Below, piece by piece: positions 52,287 through 60,900 of a stretch of DNA of 64,000 nt. The position numbers and the translations under genes are program-made. The stretch spans positions 62,001-126,000 of the forward strand of contig NZ_QEXM01000016.1 in assembly GCF_004127445.1 (NCBI RefSeq), in the 5' to 3' direction. The notes beneath the pieces were generated by a model. It did not search any database and was not told the origin of the DNA. It saw only the letters and a program-made list of their open reading frames with translations. This DNA is from Streptomyces alfalfae (GTDB taxonomy: Bacteria; Actinomycetota; Actinomycetes; Streptomycetales; Streptomycetaceae). Every line of letters starts with the position of its first letter. Positions within the stretch are counted from its first letter, which is position 1.

Positions 52287-52316
52287 TTGTCGCGACAACG
52301 CTCGCATCCTTACACT
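52287..52316 (+). promoter_or_regulatory. Promoter with a 12-bp palindrome over the -35
   Basis: TTGTCGCGACAA (52287-52298) is a perfect palindrome. Its first half, TTGTCG, is followed by TACACT (52311-52316) at 18 bases, a good -35/-10 pair about 30 bases before GTG 52348. A protein binding the palindrome would block the -35. Confidence 0.5.
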
Positions 52317-52347
52317 ATGGGGGCGTTTCGCAACGGAAGGAGTCCGC

Positions 52348-54549
52348 GTGCAGCCACGGCTGAGCGTCATCGTCCACGGGCGGAACGTCCAGGGCCGCAT
52401 CGGCGCCTGCCTGGACGCCCTGACGGCGCAGGCGTCGGAAGCCTTCGAGGTGGTCGTCGCCGCCGTGGGGGCCTCCGCGCAGGAGGTGGCCGCGGGCAGA
52501 CCCGGCGTCACGGTCGTCCCGCTGCCGGAGGGCGCCGACGACGGGGCGGCGCGCGTCGCGGGCGCCGAGCGGGCGGCGGGCCGGTGGCTGCACTTCGTGC
52601 ACAGCAAGGACACCGTGCCGACGGGCGCGCCGCGCACCGTCGCCGACCGGACGGCCGAGCTGCCGGACGGCGTGGACGTCCTCGTCGTCGACCACGTCCG
52701 CTCGACGTGGCGGCACCAGGGGATGCCGAGCCCCGACGGCAGGATCCTGGCGCGGCAGGGCCGCCGCGACCTGCCGCTCGCCGACACCCCCGACCTGCTC
52801 AAGGTCACCCCGCTGCTCGGCAACCGGGTGCTGCGGGCCGGCTTCTGGCGCGCGCACCGCGCGGACCTCGCGGTGTCCGACGAGCGGTTCGCGGCCCACG
52901 CGGCCCTGCTCGACGCGGAGCGCGTCGCGGCGCTCGACCACATCGCCCTGAACGTGACGGAGCTGCGGGCGCAGAGCCTCCCCACGGGACCGCCCGAGCG
53001 GCGCTACGAGGTCATCGACCGCCACGAGGCGCTCCTCGCCCTGGCCATGGACCGCGGCGCGGGCCCGGCGCCGCTCGCCGCGCTCTACGACATCATGCTC
53101 GGCGACTGCCTGCGCGTCGTCGCCCGGGAGCGGCTGCCGGACCCGGTGCGCAGGGAGTTCTTCCACCGCGCGGCACGGGCGGCCGTGGCCTGGCGTCCCG
53201 AGGGGCACCAGCACCCCGGCGGCCTCGAAGGCGTGCGGCGCCGACTCCTCGAAGAGGACGCGTACACCAAGTACCGCACCTTCCAGACCCTCAACCGGCG
53301 GCGCCGCGAGGCGCGGGCGGCGCTGGCCTCGCGCAAGCACAAGGTGGGCCTGAAGGTCCGCGACCTGCGCTACCGCAGGGAGCTCGATCGCCCCGTCGAC
53401 CCGGACCTCGCGGTCTTCACGGCGTACTGGGACCGCGGCGTGGCCTGCAACCCGGCGGCCATCGCCGCGAAGGCCGCCGAACTCGCCCCGCACATCCGCC
53501 CGGTGTGGGTGGTCTCGGCGGCGAACGTGCCGCTGCTGCCGCCCGGCGCCGACCACGTCGTGCCCGGCACGCGCCGCTACTGGGAGGTCCTGGCCCGCGC
53601 CAAGTACCTCGTGAACAACGTCAACTTCCCCAACGCGGTGGTGAAGCGCCCCGACGCCGTCCACGTCCAGACCCATCACGGCACGCCGCTCAAGCGCATG
53701 GGCCTGGACCAGCTCGACTACCCGGCGGCCGCCAAGGGCCTGAACTTCCACAGCCTGCTCGAACGCGTCGACAAGTGGGACTACAGCGTCTCCGCCAACG
53801 GCCACTCCACCCGCATGTGGGAGCGCGCCTACCCCTCGCGCTACACGTCCCTGGACCACGGCTATCCGCGCAACGACGTCTTCCACTCCGCGACGGCCGC
53901 CGACATCCGCGCGATCCGCGACAGGCTCGGCGTCGCGCCCGGCAAACGGGCCGTCCTCTACGCGCCCACTCACCGCGACTACGAGGCGGCCTGGACCCCG
54001 CGCCTCGACCTCGCCACGCTCGCGGACCGCCTCGGCGAGGACACCGTCCTGCTGGTCCGCGGCCACTACTTCTACGGCGGGGCGGCCTCCCCCCTCGCGG
54101 GCCTGCGCCGCAGCGGCCGGGTCGTCGACGTCTCGTCGTACGACCCGGTGGAAGACCTGTGCCTGGCCGCGGACGCGCTGATCACGGACTACTCCTCGAT
54201 CATGTTCGACTACGCCAACCTCGACCGCCCTATCGTCGTCTACGCCGACGACTGGGAGACGTACGCCACGACGCGCGGCGTCTACTTCGACCTGATGGCC
54301 GAGGCGCCCGGCCATGTGGCGCGCACGCAGGACGAGTTGACGGAGCTGTTCACGTCGGGCGCCTGGCGCGACGACACGTCGGCCGGGGCGCGCGAGGTGT
54401 TCCGGCGCCGCTTCTGCGAGTACGACGACGGGCGCGCGGCCGAGCGGGTCGTGCGCCGCGTCTTCCTCGGCGAGAGCGAGGCGTCCCTGCCGCCCGTGAC
54501 CCCACTCGACCAGCGCACACCGGCGCCGACGCCCGAGGAGGCCCTGTGA
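52348..54549 (+). CDS. TagF-like glycerophosphotransferase with a degenerate GT2 domain
   Basis: GTG 52348 follows GGAAGGAGT and gives 733 residues. The N-terminus (RLSVIVHGRNVQGRIGACL) is a GT2 fold. It has VVAAVGASAQ in place of VVDDxS and LHFVHSKDTV in place of FLDSDD, so the nucleotide-sugar and metal sites look lost. The C-terminal TagF domain is intact, with QTHHGTPLKRMGLD (about 443), LYAPTHRDYEAAW and LITDYSSIMFDYAN. It is closest in this window to the protein at 32133-34229. The likely activity is polymerisation of glycerol- or ribitol-phosphate. Its stop overlaps the next start by 4 bp. Confidence 0.9.
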   Translation: MQPRLSVIVHGRNVQGRIGACLDALTAQASEAFEVVVAAVGASAQEVAAGRPGVTVVPLPEGADDGAARVAGAERAAGRWLHFVHSKDTVPTGAPRTVADRTAELPDGVDVLVVDHVRSTWRHQGMPSPDGRILARQGRRDLPLADTPDLLKVTPLLGNRVLRAGFWRAHRADLAVSDERFAAHAALLDAERVAALDHIALNVTELRAQSLPTGPPERRYEVIDRHEALLALAMDRGAGPAPLAALYDIMLGDCLRVVARERLPDPVRREFFHRAARAAVAWRPEGHQHPGGLEGVRRRLLEEDAYTKYRTFQTLNRRRREARAALASRKHKVGLKVRDLRYRRELDRPVDPDLAVFTAYWDRGVACNPAAIAAKAAELAPHIRPVWVVSAANVPLLPPGADHVVPGTRRYWEVLARAKYLVNNVNFPNAVVKRPDAVHVQTHHGTPLKRMGLDQLDYPAAAKGLNFHSLLERVDKWDYSVSANGHSTRMWERAYPSRYTSLDHGYPRNDVFHSATAADIRAIRDRLGVAPGKRAVLYAPTHRDYEAAWTPRLDLATLADRLGEDTVLLVRGHYFYGGAASPLAGLRRSGRVVDVSSYDPVEDLCLAADALITDYSSIMFDYANLDRPIVVYADDWETYATTRGVYFDLMAEAPGHVARTQDELTELFTSGAWRDDTSAGAREVFRRRFCEYDDGRAAERVVRRVFLGESEASLPPVTPLDQRTPAPTPEEAL

Positions 54550-56222
54550 GCACCACGCCCGACGTGACGGTGACGGTGATCGTCTACAACGACGCGGAGC
54601 GCCTGCCGCGCGCGGTGGCGTCCCTGCGCCGCCAGACGCACCGGAACATCGAGATCGTCATCAGCGACGACCACTCGACGGACGCGACGCCGGACGTGGC
54701 GCGGCGCCTCGCCGCGGCGGACGACCGCGTGACGTACCTGCGCCTGCCCGAGAACAGCGGCGGCTGCAGCGCGCCGCGCAACCGCGCCCTGGACATCGCG
54801 CGCGCCCCGTACCTGATGTTCCTCGACAGCGACGACGAACTCCCCGAACGGGCGGTGGAACTGCTGCTCGCCGCGCACGCCGAGGCGGACGTGGACTTCA
54901 CGATGGGCGCGGTGGAGCGCGTGCGGGTGGACACGGGCCGCACTTCCACCTGGATGCCGCACCTGGTCGCGGAGCGCCGCACGGTGCGCGGCATCGAGGC
55001 GGAACCGGCGCTGTTCTTCGAGCACCTGTCGACGAGCAAGATGTACCGCAGGGACTTCCTCGGCCGGAACGGCCTGCGCTTCCCGGAGGGCATCCACTAC
55101 GAGGACCAGCTCTTCTCCGCCCAGGCGTACTGCCTGGCGCGGGCCTTCACGGTGCTCCCGGAGCCCGTCTACCGCTGGTACATAGCACCCTTCGAGGCGG
55201 CGGAGTCGGCGTCGATCTCCAACCAGCGCCACAAGCTGACGAACGTCCGCGACCGCGTCCACGTGCAGCGCCTCATCGACGCCTTCCTCGTGTCGAGCGG
55301 TCAGACGGACGCCGTGCGGGAGGCCAAGGACCACAAGTTCCTCAAGCACGACTTCCGGATGTACGCCGGTGACCTGCCCTTCCGTGACGAGGAGTGGCTG
55401 AGGGGCTTCGCGGACATCGTGAACCCGTACCTGGCGGAGCTGTCCCCCGGCGCGTACGCGCGGCTGCCGCGCGCCGAGCGGGTCGTCACCCGGCTGGTGC
55501 GCGACGGCCGCCTGCGGGATGCGCAGCTGGCGGCGCGGGGCCTCGGCCACGGGGTCGCGCCGCGCGAGACGGCGCTGGACGGGGACGGCCGCGTGTACTG
55601 GGGCGCGGAGGTCCCGCCCGCCGCTTCCCGCGGGGACCTGGACGTGACGGACCTCGGCCTGGACACCCGGCCGTTCCCGAGCGCGCAGTTCCGCCACGAG
55701 ATCACACGGGTGGAGCGGGGCCCGGGGGCCTCGGTGGACCTCGCGATCCGCACGTACGACCCGGGGCTGCGCCTTCCGGTGGGCCCGCAGGTGGCGACGC
55801 TGCTCCTGGCGCCTGGCCGGCGCCGGATGCGGAGCCGCTTCCGCCTGGACCCGGTCCGCCCCGGCGTCTTCGAGGGCTCGGCGCGCCTGGACCTGGCGGA
55901 GGCGCCCCTCCCTCTCGACGGCTTCGAGGGCACACGCCACCCGGTCCTGCTGCTCACCTCGGGCCGCCTGCGCAACACGTCACTGCTCCTCGCGCCCCTG
56001 TCGTTCCCGCCCTTCAGGGCCCGGATCGACTACCGGCGCGGGGCGACGCCCCATGAGGTCACGGTGGAACCGGAGGGCCGAGGCACGGGCCGCCTCCAGC
56101 TCCGCTGGACCCCGGTGGGCGTCACGGCCCGGCTGATCCGCCCCCTGGCCCGCAGGGCGGGGGCGAGGGTGGGCTCCCGCGTCCGCGGGGCGGCCCGGAC
56201 GGTGGCGAGCGCGGTGCGCTGA
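54546..56222 (+). CDS. GT2 glycosyltransferase with C-terminal beta domain
   Basis: GTG 54546 overlaps the preceding stop (GTGA) and gives 558 residues. The GT2 domain has VTVTVIVYNDAERLP, IVISDDHSTDATPD, NSGGCSAPRN and LMFLDSDDELP, then HYEDQLFSAQAY. A beta-rich C-terminal region (about 350-530) follows. It is a paralogue of the gene at 39817-41496 with the same size and order of parts. It probably glycosylates the polymer made by its partner TagF-like protein. Confidence 0.9.
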   Translation: MSTTPDVTVTVIVYNDAERLPRAVASLRRQTHRNIEIVISDDHSTDATPDVARRLAAADDRVTYLRLPENSGGCSAPRNRALDIARAPYLMFLDSDDELPERAVELLLAAHAEADVDFTMGAVERVRVDTGRTSTWMPHLVAERRTVRGIEAEPALFFEHLSTSKMYRRDFLGRNGLRFPEGIHYEDQLFSAQAYCLARAFTVLPEPVYRWYIAPFEAAESASISNQRHKLTNVRDRVHVQRLIDAFLVSSGQTDAVREAKDHKFLKHDFRMYAGDLPFRDEEWLRGFADIVNPYLAELSPGAYARLPRAERVVTRLVRDGRLRDAQLAARGLGHGVAPRETALDGDGRVYWGAEVPPAASRGDLDVTDLGLDTRPFPSAQFRHEITRVERGPGASVDLAIRTYDPGLRLPVGPQVATLLLAPGRRRMRSRFRLDPVRPGVFEGSARLDLAEAPLPLDGFEGTRHPVLLLTSGRLRNTSLLLAPLSFPPFRARIDYRRGATPHEVTVEPEGRGTGRLQLRWTPVGVTARLIRPLARRAGARVGSRVRGAARTVASAVR

Positions 56223-56235
56223 GCCGACGCCGGTG

Positions 56236-56763
56236 TCAGCGCCGGCGCACGCCCTGCCCCCGCGGGAAGACCCACGTCCGGCAGACCAGGAAGCGGAACG
56301 CCGACGCCAGGACGATCGAGACGGCCTTGGCGATGTTCGAGGCGAGGGGGCCGCTCATGGCCGCGCCCTGGTACGCCGCGTAGAACAGGACGCTCTCCAT
56401 CGCCACGCCGATGCCGCTGAAGACGAAGAAGAGGGCGATCTGGCGCTTGGTGCGCGAGGCGCGGTCCCGGTAGGCGAAGAAGCGGAACCCCAGGTAGTTG
56501 GTGCCCATCGCCACGCAGCTGGCGATGGCGGTGGCGGTCATCGCGCCGGAACCGAAGCCGTGCAGAAGGAGGTTGAAGACGAGCAGGTTGACCGCGACCC
56601 CGCTGCCGCCCACCAGGCCGAACTTCACCAGCTCCAGGACGAGCAGGCGCAGCCGTACGAGGAGCGGGCGGGGCGGCGGGGCCGGCGCGGCGGCGGGCGT
56701 CGGGGCGGGCGGCGCCTGCGCCGGGGTGGAGGGCGTGGCCTCCGTCAGGGTGGGCGGCGTCAT
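56236..56763 (-). CDS. GtrA-family membrane protein
   Basis: ATG 56763 overlaps the stop of the upstream GT2 gene by 4 bp. The 175-residue protein has a Pro/Ala-rich start and four membrane helices with [19 protein letters not shown], the GtrA signature, and [12 protein letters not shown]. GtrA proteins are thought to flip polyprenyl-phosphate-linked sugars. It and the adjacent polyprenol-phosphate glycosyltransferase thus form a unit that puts activated sugar outside the membrane. Confidence 0.9.
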   Translation of the reverse strand: MTPPTLTEATPSTPAQAPPAPTPAAAPAPPPRPLLVRLRLLVLELVKFGLVGGSGVAVNLLVFNLLLHGFGSGAMTATAIASCVAMGTNYLGFRFFAYRDRASRTKRQIALFFVFSGIGVAMESVLFYAAYQGAAMSGPLASNIAKAVSIVLASAFRFLVCRTWVFPRGQGVRRR

Positions 56764-57584
56764 CCGCGCGCCCCCGGGCCGCCGCCCGCGGCTCTCGCGC
56801 CGAGCCGCAGCCTCCACGGCATGGCGATGGACTCCAGCTGCACCATGAGGTTCATCTTCGACTCGCCGGCCACGCGGTCCTCGAAGTGGATCGGCACCTC
56901 CATGACGCCGAAGCCGCGCCGCAGCGCCCGGTACTTCATCTCGACCTGGAAGCTGTAGCCCGCGCTGTCCACGGAGGCCAGGTCGATGGCGCGCAGGGCG
57001 TCCGCGCGCCAGAGGTTGAAACCGCCGGTGATGTCGCGGACGCGGGTGCCGAGGATGGTGCCCGCGTAGGCGTTGGCCCAGCGGGAGAGCAGTCTGCGGT
57101 GGGCGCCCCAGGCGTCGGCGAGGGTGCCGCCCTCGACGTACCGGCTGCCGATGACGACACCCGCGTCGGTGGCGAGCGCGACGCCGAGCAGCTCGGCGGC
57201 CTTGGCGGCGGGGTGGCTGCCGTCGGCGTCCATCTGGAGGACGTACTCGGCGCCCTCGGCGACGGCCCGCGTCATCCCGGCGGCGTAGGCGCGGCCGAGG
57301 CCGTCCTTCTCGGTGCGGTGCAGCACGCTCATGCGGGCGCTGCCGTACCGCTCGGCGAAGCGTTCGGCGATGGCGCCCGTGCCGTCGGGGCTGGAGTCGT
57401 CGACGACGAGGAGCCGCAGGCCCGGCAGCGGCAGCGCCATCAGGGCCTCGGCCATGCCGGGCAGGTTGTCCGCCTCGTTGTACGTGGGCATGACCACGGT
57501 CAGCGGTGTGGCGGCCCAGGTCTCGGGCAGCCGCGCGGCGAGGCCTTCGGAGAAGTCCTGGTTCTCTGGGGTGTTCACGGTCAT
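56760..57584 (-). CDS. Polyprenol-phosphate glycosyltransferase (DPM1-like GT2)
   Basis: This 274-residue GT2 protein has [50 protein letters not shown] and [14 protein letters not shown]. These are the hallmarks of dolichol/polyprenol-phosphate mannosyl- or glucosyltransferases without a membrane anchor. It should move a hexose from GDP- or UDP-sugar to polyprenyl phosphate. The coupled GtrA gene would supply the flippase. In actinobacteria such lipid-sugars serve protein O-mannosylation or wall-polymer decoration; which applies here cannot be told. Confidence 0.92.
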   Translation of the reverse strand: MTVNTPENQDFSEGLAARLPETWAATPLTVVMPTYNEADNLPGMAEALMALPLPGLRLLVVDDSSPDGTGAIAERFAERYGSARMSVLHRTEKDGLGRAYAAGMTRAVAEGAEYVLQMDADGSHPAAKAAELLGVALATDAGVVIGSRYVEGGTLADAWGAHRRLLSRWANAYAGTILGTRVRDITGGFNLWRADALRAIDLASVDSAGYSFQVEMKYRALRRGFGVMEVPIHFEDRVAGESKMNLMVQLESIAMPWRLRLGARAAGGGPGARG

Positions 57585-57903
57585 GACTCAAGCCCTTCGG
57601 TGGTCCGCGGTCGGGCAGCACGCCCGCCCCCTGCCTTCATCGCGTCGCCGCGACCTTCCCGCGCCGTGGATCTCGTGATCTCGTGCCTCCGTCAGACAAT
57701 CTCACCCACCTTAGCCCGAATGCCCGAATTGATACGGTATGGCGAGTCCCCTCACCCGTTCCGCGTCCCGCGGGTGGTCCATCGGCCCCCGCGGACCACA
57801 GGCCCTACCGAAGACGCCACCGGCCCCGCCCACGTTGCTCAGCGGCCCCTGACGGACCGGCCGCACCGACGCACGCGGCAGCCGGACCGCCCCGACGCAC
57901 GCG
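57585..57903. promoter_or_regulatory. Upstream region of the DPM-like gene
   Basis: About 320 bases lie between the DPM-like start and the gdhB terminator. A minus-strand TAAGGT near 57710 could be a -10. A direct repeat GCCCGAATGCCCGAAT lies at about 57714-57729. No open frame looks real. Confidence 0.35.
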
Positions 57904-57945
57904 GAAGGGGGCGCCCAGAGCCGCAAGGCCCGGGGCGCCCCCTTC
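57904..57945 (-). terminator. Terminator of the glutamate dehydrogenase gene
   Basis: GAAGGGGGCGCCC (57904-57916) and its exact inverse (57933-57945) form a 13-bp stem, with a further GCC/GGC pair in the loop. It begins 19 bases after the gene's stop. Confidence 0.75.
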
Positions 57946-57963
57946 ACATACCGCCGATGGCGG

Positions 57964-60900
57964 CTACGAATGCGTGCGCAGCAGCGTCCGCATCGTCCGC
58001 ATCGCGACCGACAGGTTGGCCAGGTCGAAGGAGTCCGAGCTCTGGATCTCCTCCAGGGTCGTCCGCGCCCGGCTCAGGATCGGGGCGTTCTTCTCCTCCC
58101 AGGCCTTGAAGCGCTCCTCCGGCGTGGACTCGCCGTTGCCCGCGGCGAGCACGTCGGCGGTGAGCGCCGCGTGCGCCGCGTACAGGTCCTCGCGGATGGA
58201 GGCGCGCGCCATGGACTGCCAGCGGTCGGCCCGCGGCAGCTCGATGATGCGATCCATGAGCTGGGTGATCCGCAGCCGGTCGGCGAGGTCGTAGTACACC
58301 TCGGCGACGGCCATCGGCTCCTTGCCCGTCCGGTCGGCGACGGCCACGATGTCCAGCGCCGGGAAGGCGGAGGAGAACCCGGCGACGCGCTGGGCGAGGT
58401 CCTCGGGGACGCCCGCGCCGGTCAGCTCGTCGCGGATGCCCTGGTACCACTCCGCGTCCGAGCCGCGCAGGAGCCGCGGCAGCTCGTCCCAGACCCGGGC
58501 GACACCCTCGCCGAAGAAGTCGATGGTCTCGGCGAGCTGGAGCGGCTGCGGCCGGTTGTTGAGCAGCCAGCGCGCGCCGCGCTCGACCAGCCGGCGCGAG
58601 TGCAGCCGGATGCGGGTCTGGACGTCGGCGGCGACGACATTGTCGAGCGCCTCGACCGCGTCCCACACCTTGCTCAGGCCGAAGATCTCACGGGCGGCGA
58701 GCTGCGCCCGCACGATCTCCTCCAGGGAGGCACCCGTCTCCTCCCGCAGCCGGTGCAGGAACGTCGAACCACCGGTGTTGACCGTGTCGTTGACCAGGAC
58801 GGTCGTGACGATCTCACGGCGCAGGGCGTGCCCGTCGACCTGCTCGGGGAACCGCTCGTGCAGCGCCTTCGGGAAGTACGCGTGCAGCAGCCGCTGGAGG
58901 TAGGCGTCGTCCGGCAGCGTCGTCTGGATCAGCTCGTCGGCGGCCGTGATCTTCGTGTAGGCGAGGAGCACGGCGAGCTCGGGCTGGGAGAGCCCGCGCC
59001 CGGAGTTGAGCAGCTCGCGGATCTGCCGGTCGTTGGGCAGGAACTCCAGGCTCCGGTCCAGGTGGCCCTGCTTGCCGAGCCTGCGCATGAAGCGCTGGTG
59101 GGCGTGGAGCAGGGACGGCGACTGGGCGACGGCGTTGGCGAGCGCGGTGTTCTGCGCGTAGTTGTTGCGCAGGACCAGGTGCCCGACCTCGTCGGTCATC
59201 TCGGCGAGCAGCTTGTTGCGCTGCTTGACCGTCATGTCGCCGTTGGCGACCACCGAGTTCAGCAGGATCTTGATGTTCACCTCGTGGTCGGAGGTGTCCA
59301 CGCCCGCGCTGTTGTCGATGGCGTCGGTGTTGACGCGGCCGCCGTCGCGCCCGAACTCGATGCGGCCGAGCTGGGTGAGACCGAGGTTGCCGCCCTCGCC
59401 GACGACCTTGACCCGCAGATCGGCGCCGTTGACGCGGATGGCGTCGTTGGCCTTGTCGCCGACGTCGGCGTTGGTCTCCGCCGTCGCCTTCACGTACGTG
59501 CCGATGCCGCCGTTCCACAGCAGGTCCACGGGGGCCTGGAGGATGGCCTTCATCAGGTCGGCCGGGGTCATCTTGGCGGTGTTGCCCTCGATGCCGAGCG
59601 CCTTGCGGATGTGGCCGTTGAGCTGGATCGCCTTGGCGGAGCGGGGGAAGACCCCGCCGCCCGCGGAGAGCAGCTCCTTGTCGTAGTCGGCCCACGAGGA
59701 GCGCGGCAGTTCGAACAGGCGGCGCCGCTCGGCGTAGGAGGTCGCGGCGTCCGGCTGCGGGTCGATGAAGATGTGCCGGTGGTCGAACGCGGCCACCAGA
59801 CGGATGTGCTCGGAGAGCAGCATGCCGTTGCCGAACACGTCACCGGACATGTCGCCGACGCCGACGACGGTGAAGTCCTCGGACTGCGTGTCGGTGCCCA
59901 GCTCCCGGAAGTGGCGCTTCACGGACTCCCAGGCGCCGCGGGCGGTGATGCCCATGCCCTTGTGGTCGTAGCCGGCGGAGCCGCCGGAGGCGAAGGCGTC
60001 CCCGAGCCAGAAGTCGTACGACTCGGCGACCTGGTTGGCGATGTCGGAGAACGTCGCGGTGCCCTTGTCGGCCGCGACGACGAGGTACGTGTCGTCCTCG
60101 TCGTGCCGCACGACGTCCGCCGGGGGCACGACCTCGCCCGCCACCAGGTTGTCGGTGATGTCGAGCAGCGCCGAGATGAACGTCTTGTAGCAGGCGACGC
60201 CCTCCGCCAGCCACGCGTCGCGGTCCACCGAGGGGTCGGGGAGCTGCTTGGCGACGAAGCCGCCCTTGGCGCCGACGGGCACGATGACGGTGTTCTTGAC
60301 CATCTGCGCCTTGACCAGGCCGAGGATCTCCGTACGGAAGTCCTCGCGCCGGTCGGACCAGCGCAGACCGCCGCGCGCGACCTTGCCGAAGCGCAGGTGC
60401 ACGCCCTCGACGCGGGGCGAGTACACCCAGATCTCGTAGGCGGGGCGGGGCGCGGGCAGGTCCGGGATGGCCTGCGGGTCGAACTTCATGGAGACGTAGG
60501 AGTGCGGCTCGCCGCTCTCCGTCTTCTGGAAGAAGTTGGTGCGCAGCGTCGCCTTGATGACGGTGAGGAAGGAGCGCAGGATGCGGTCCTCGTCCAGCGA
60601 CGCCACCTGGTCGAGCGCCCCGTCCAGCTCCTCGAGGAGCCCGTCGGTCAGCTCGGTGCCGGCGCGCTGGCGTTCCGGCGACATCCGCGCCTCGAACAGC
60701 GAGACGAGCAGCCGCGTGGTGTGGACGTTGTTGCGGAGGGTGTCCTCCATGTAGTCCTGGCTGAACGTCGAACCCGCCTGGCGCAGGTACTTCGCGTAGG
60801 CGCGCAGCACCATCGCCTGGCGCCAGCCGAGACCCGCGCGGAGCACCAGCGAGTTGAAGCCGTCGACCTCGGCCTCGCCGGTCCAGGCGGCGGCGAAGGC

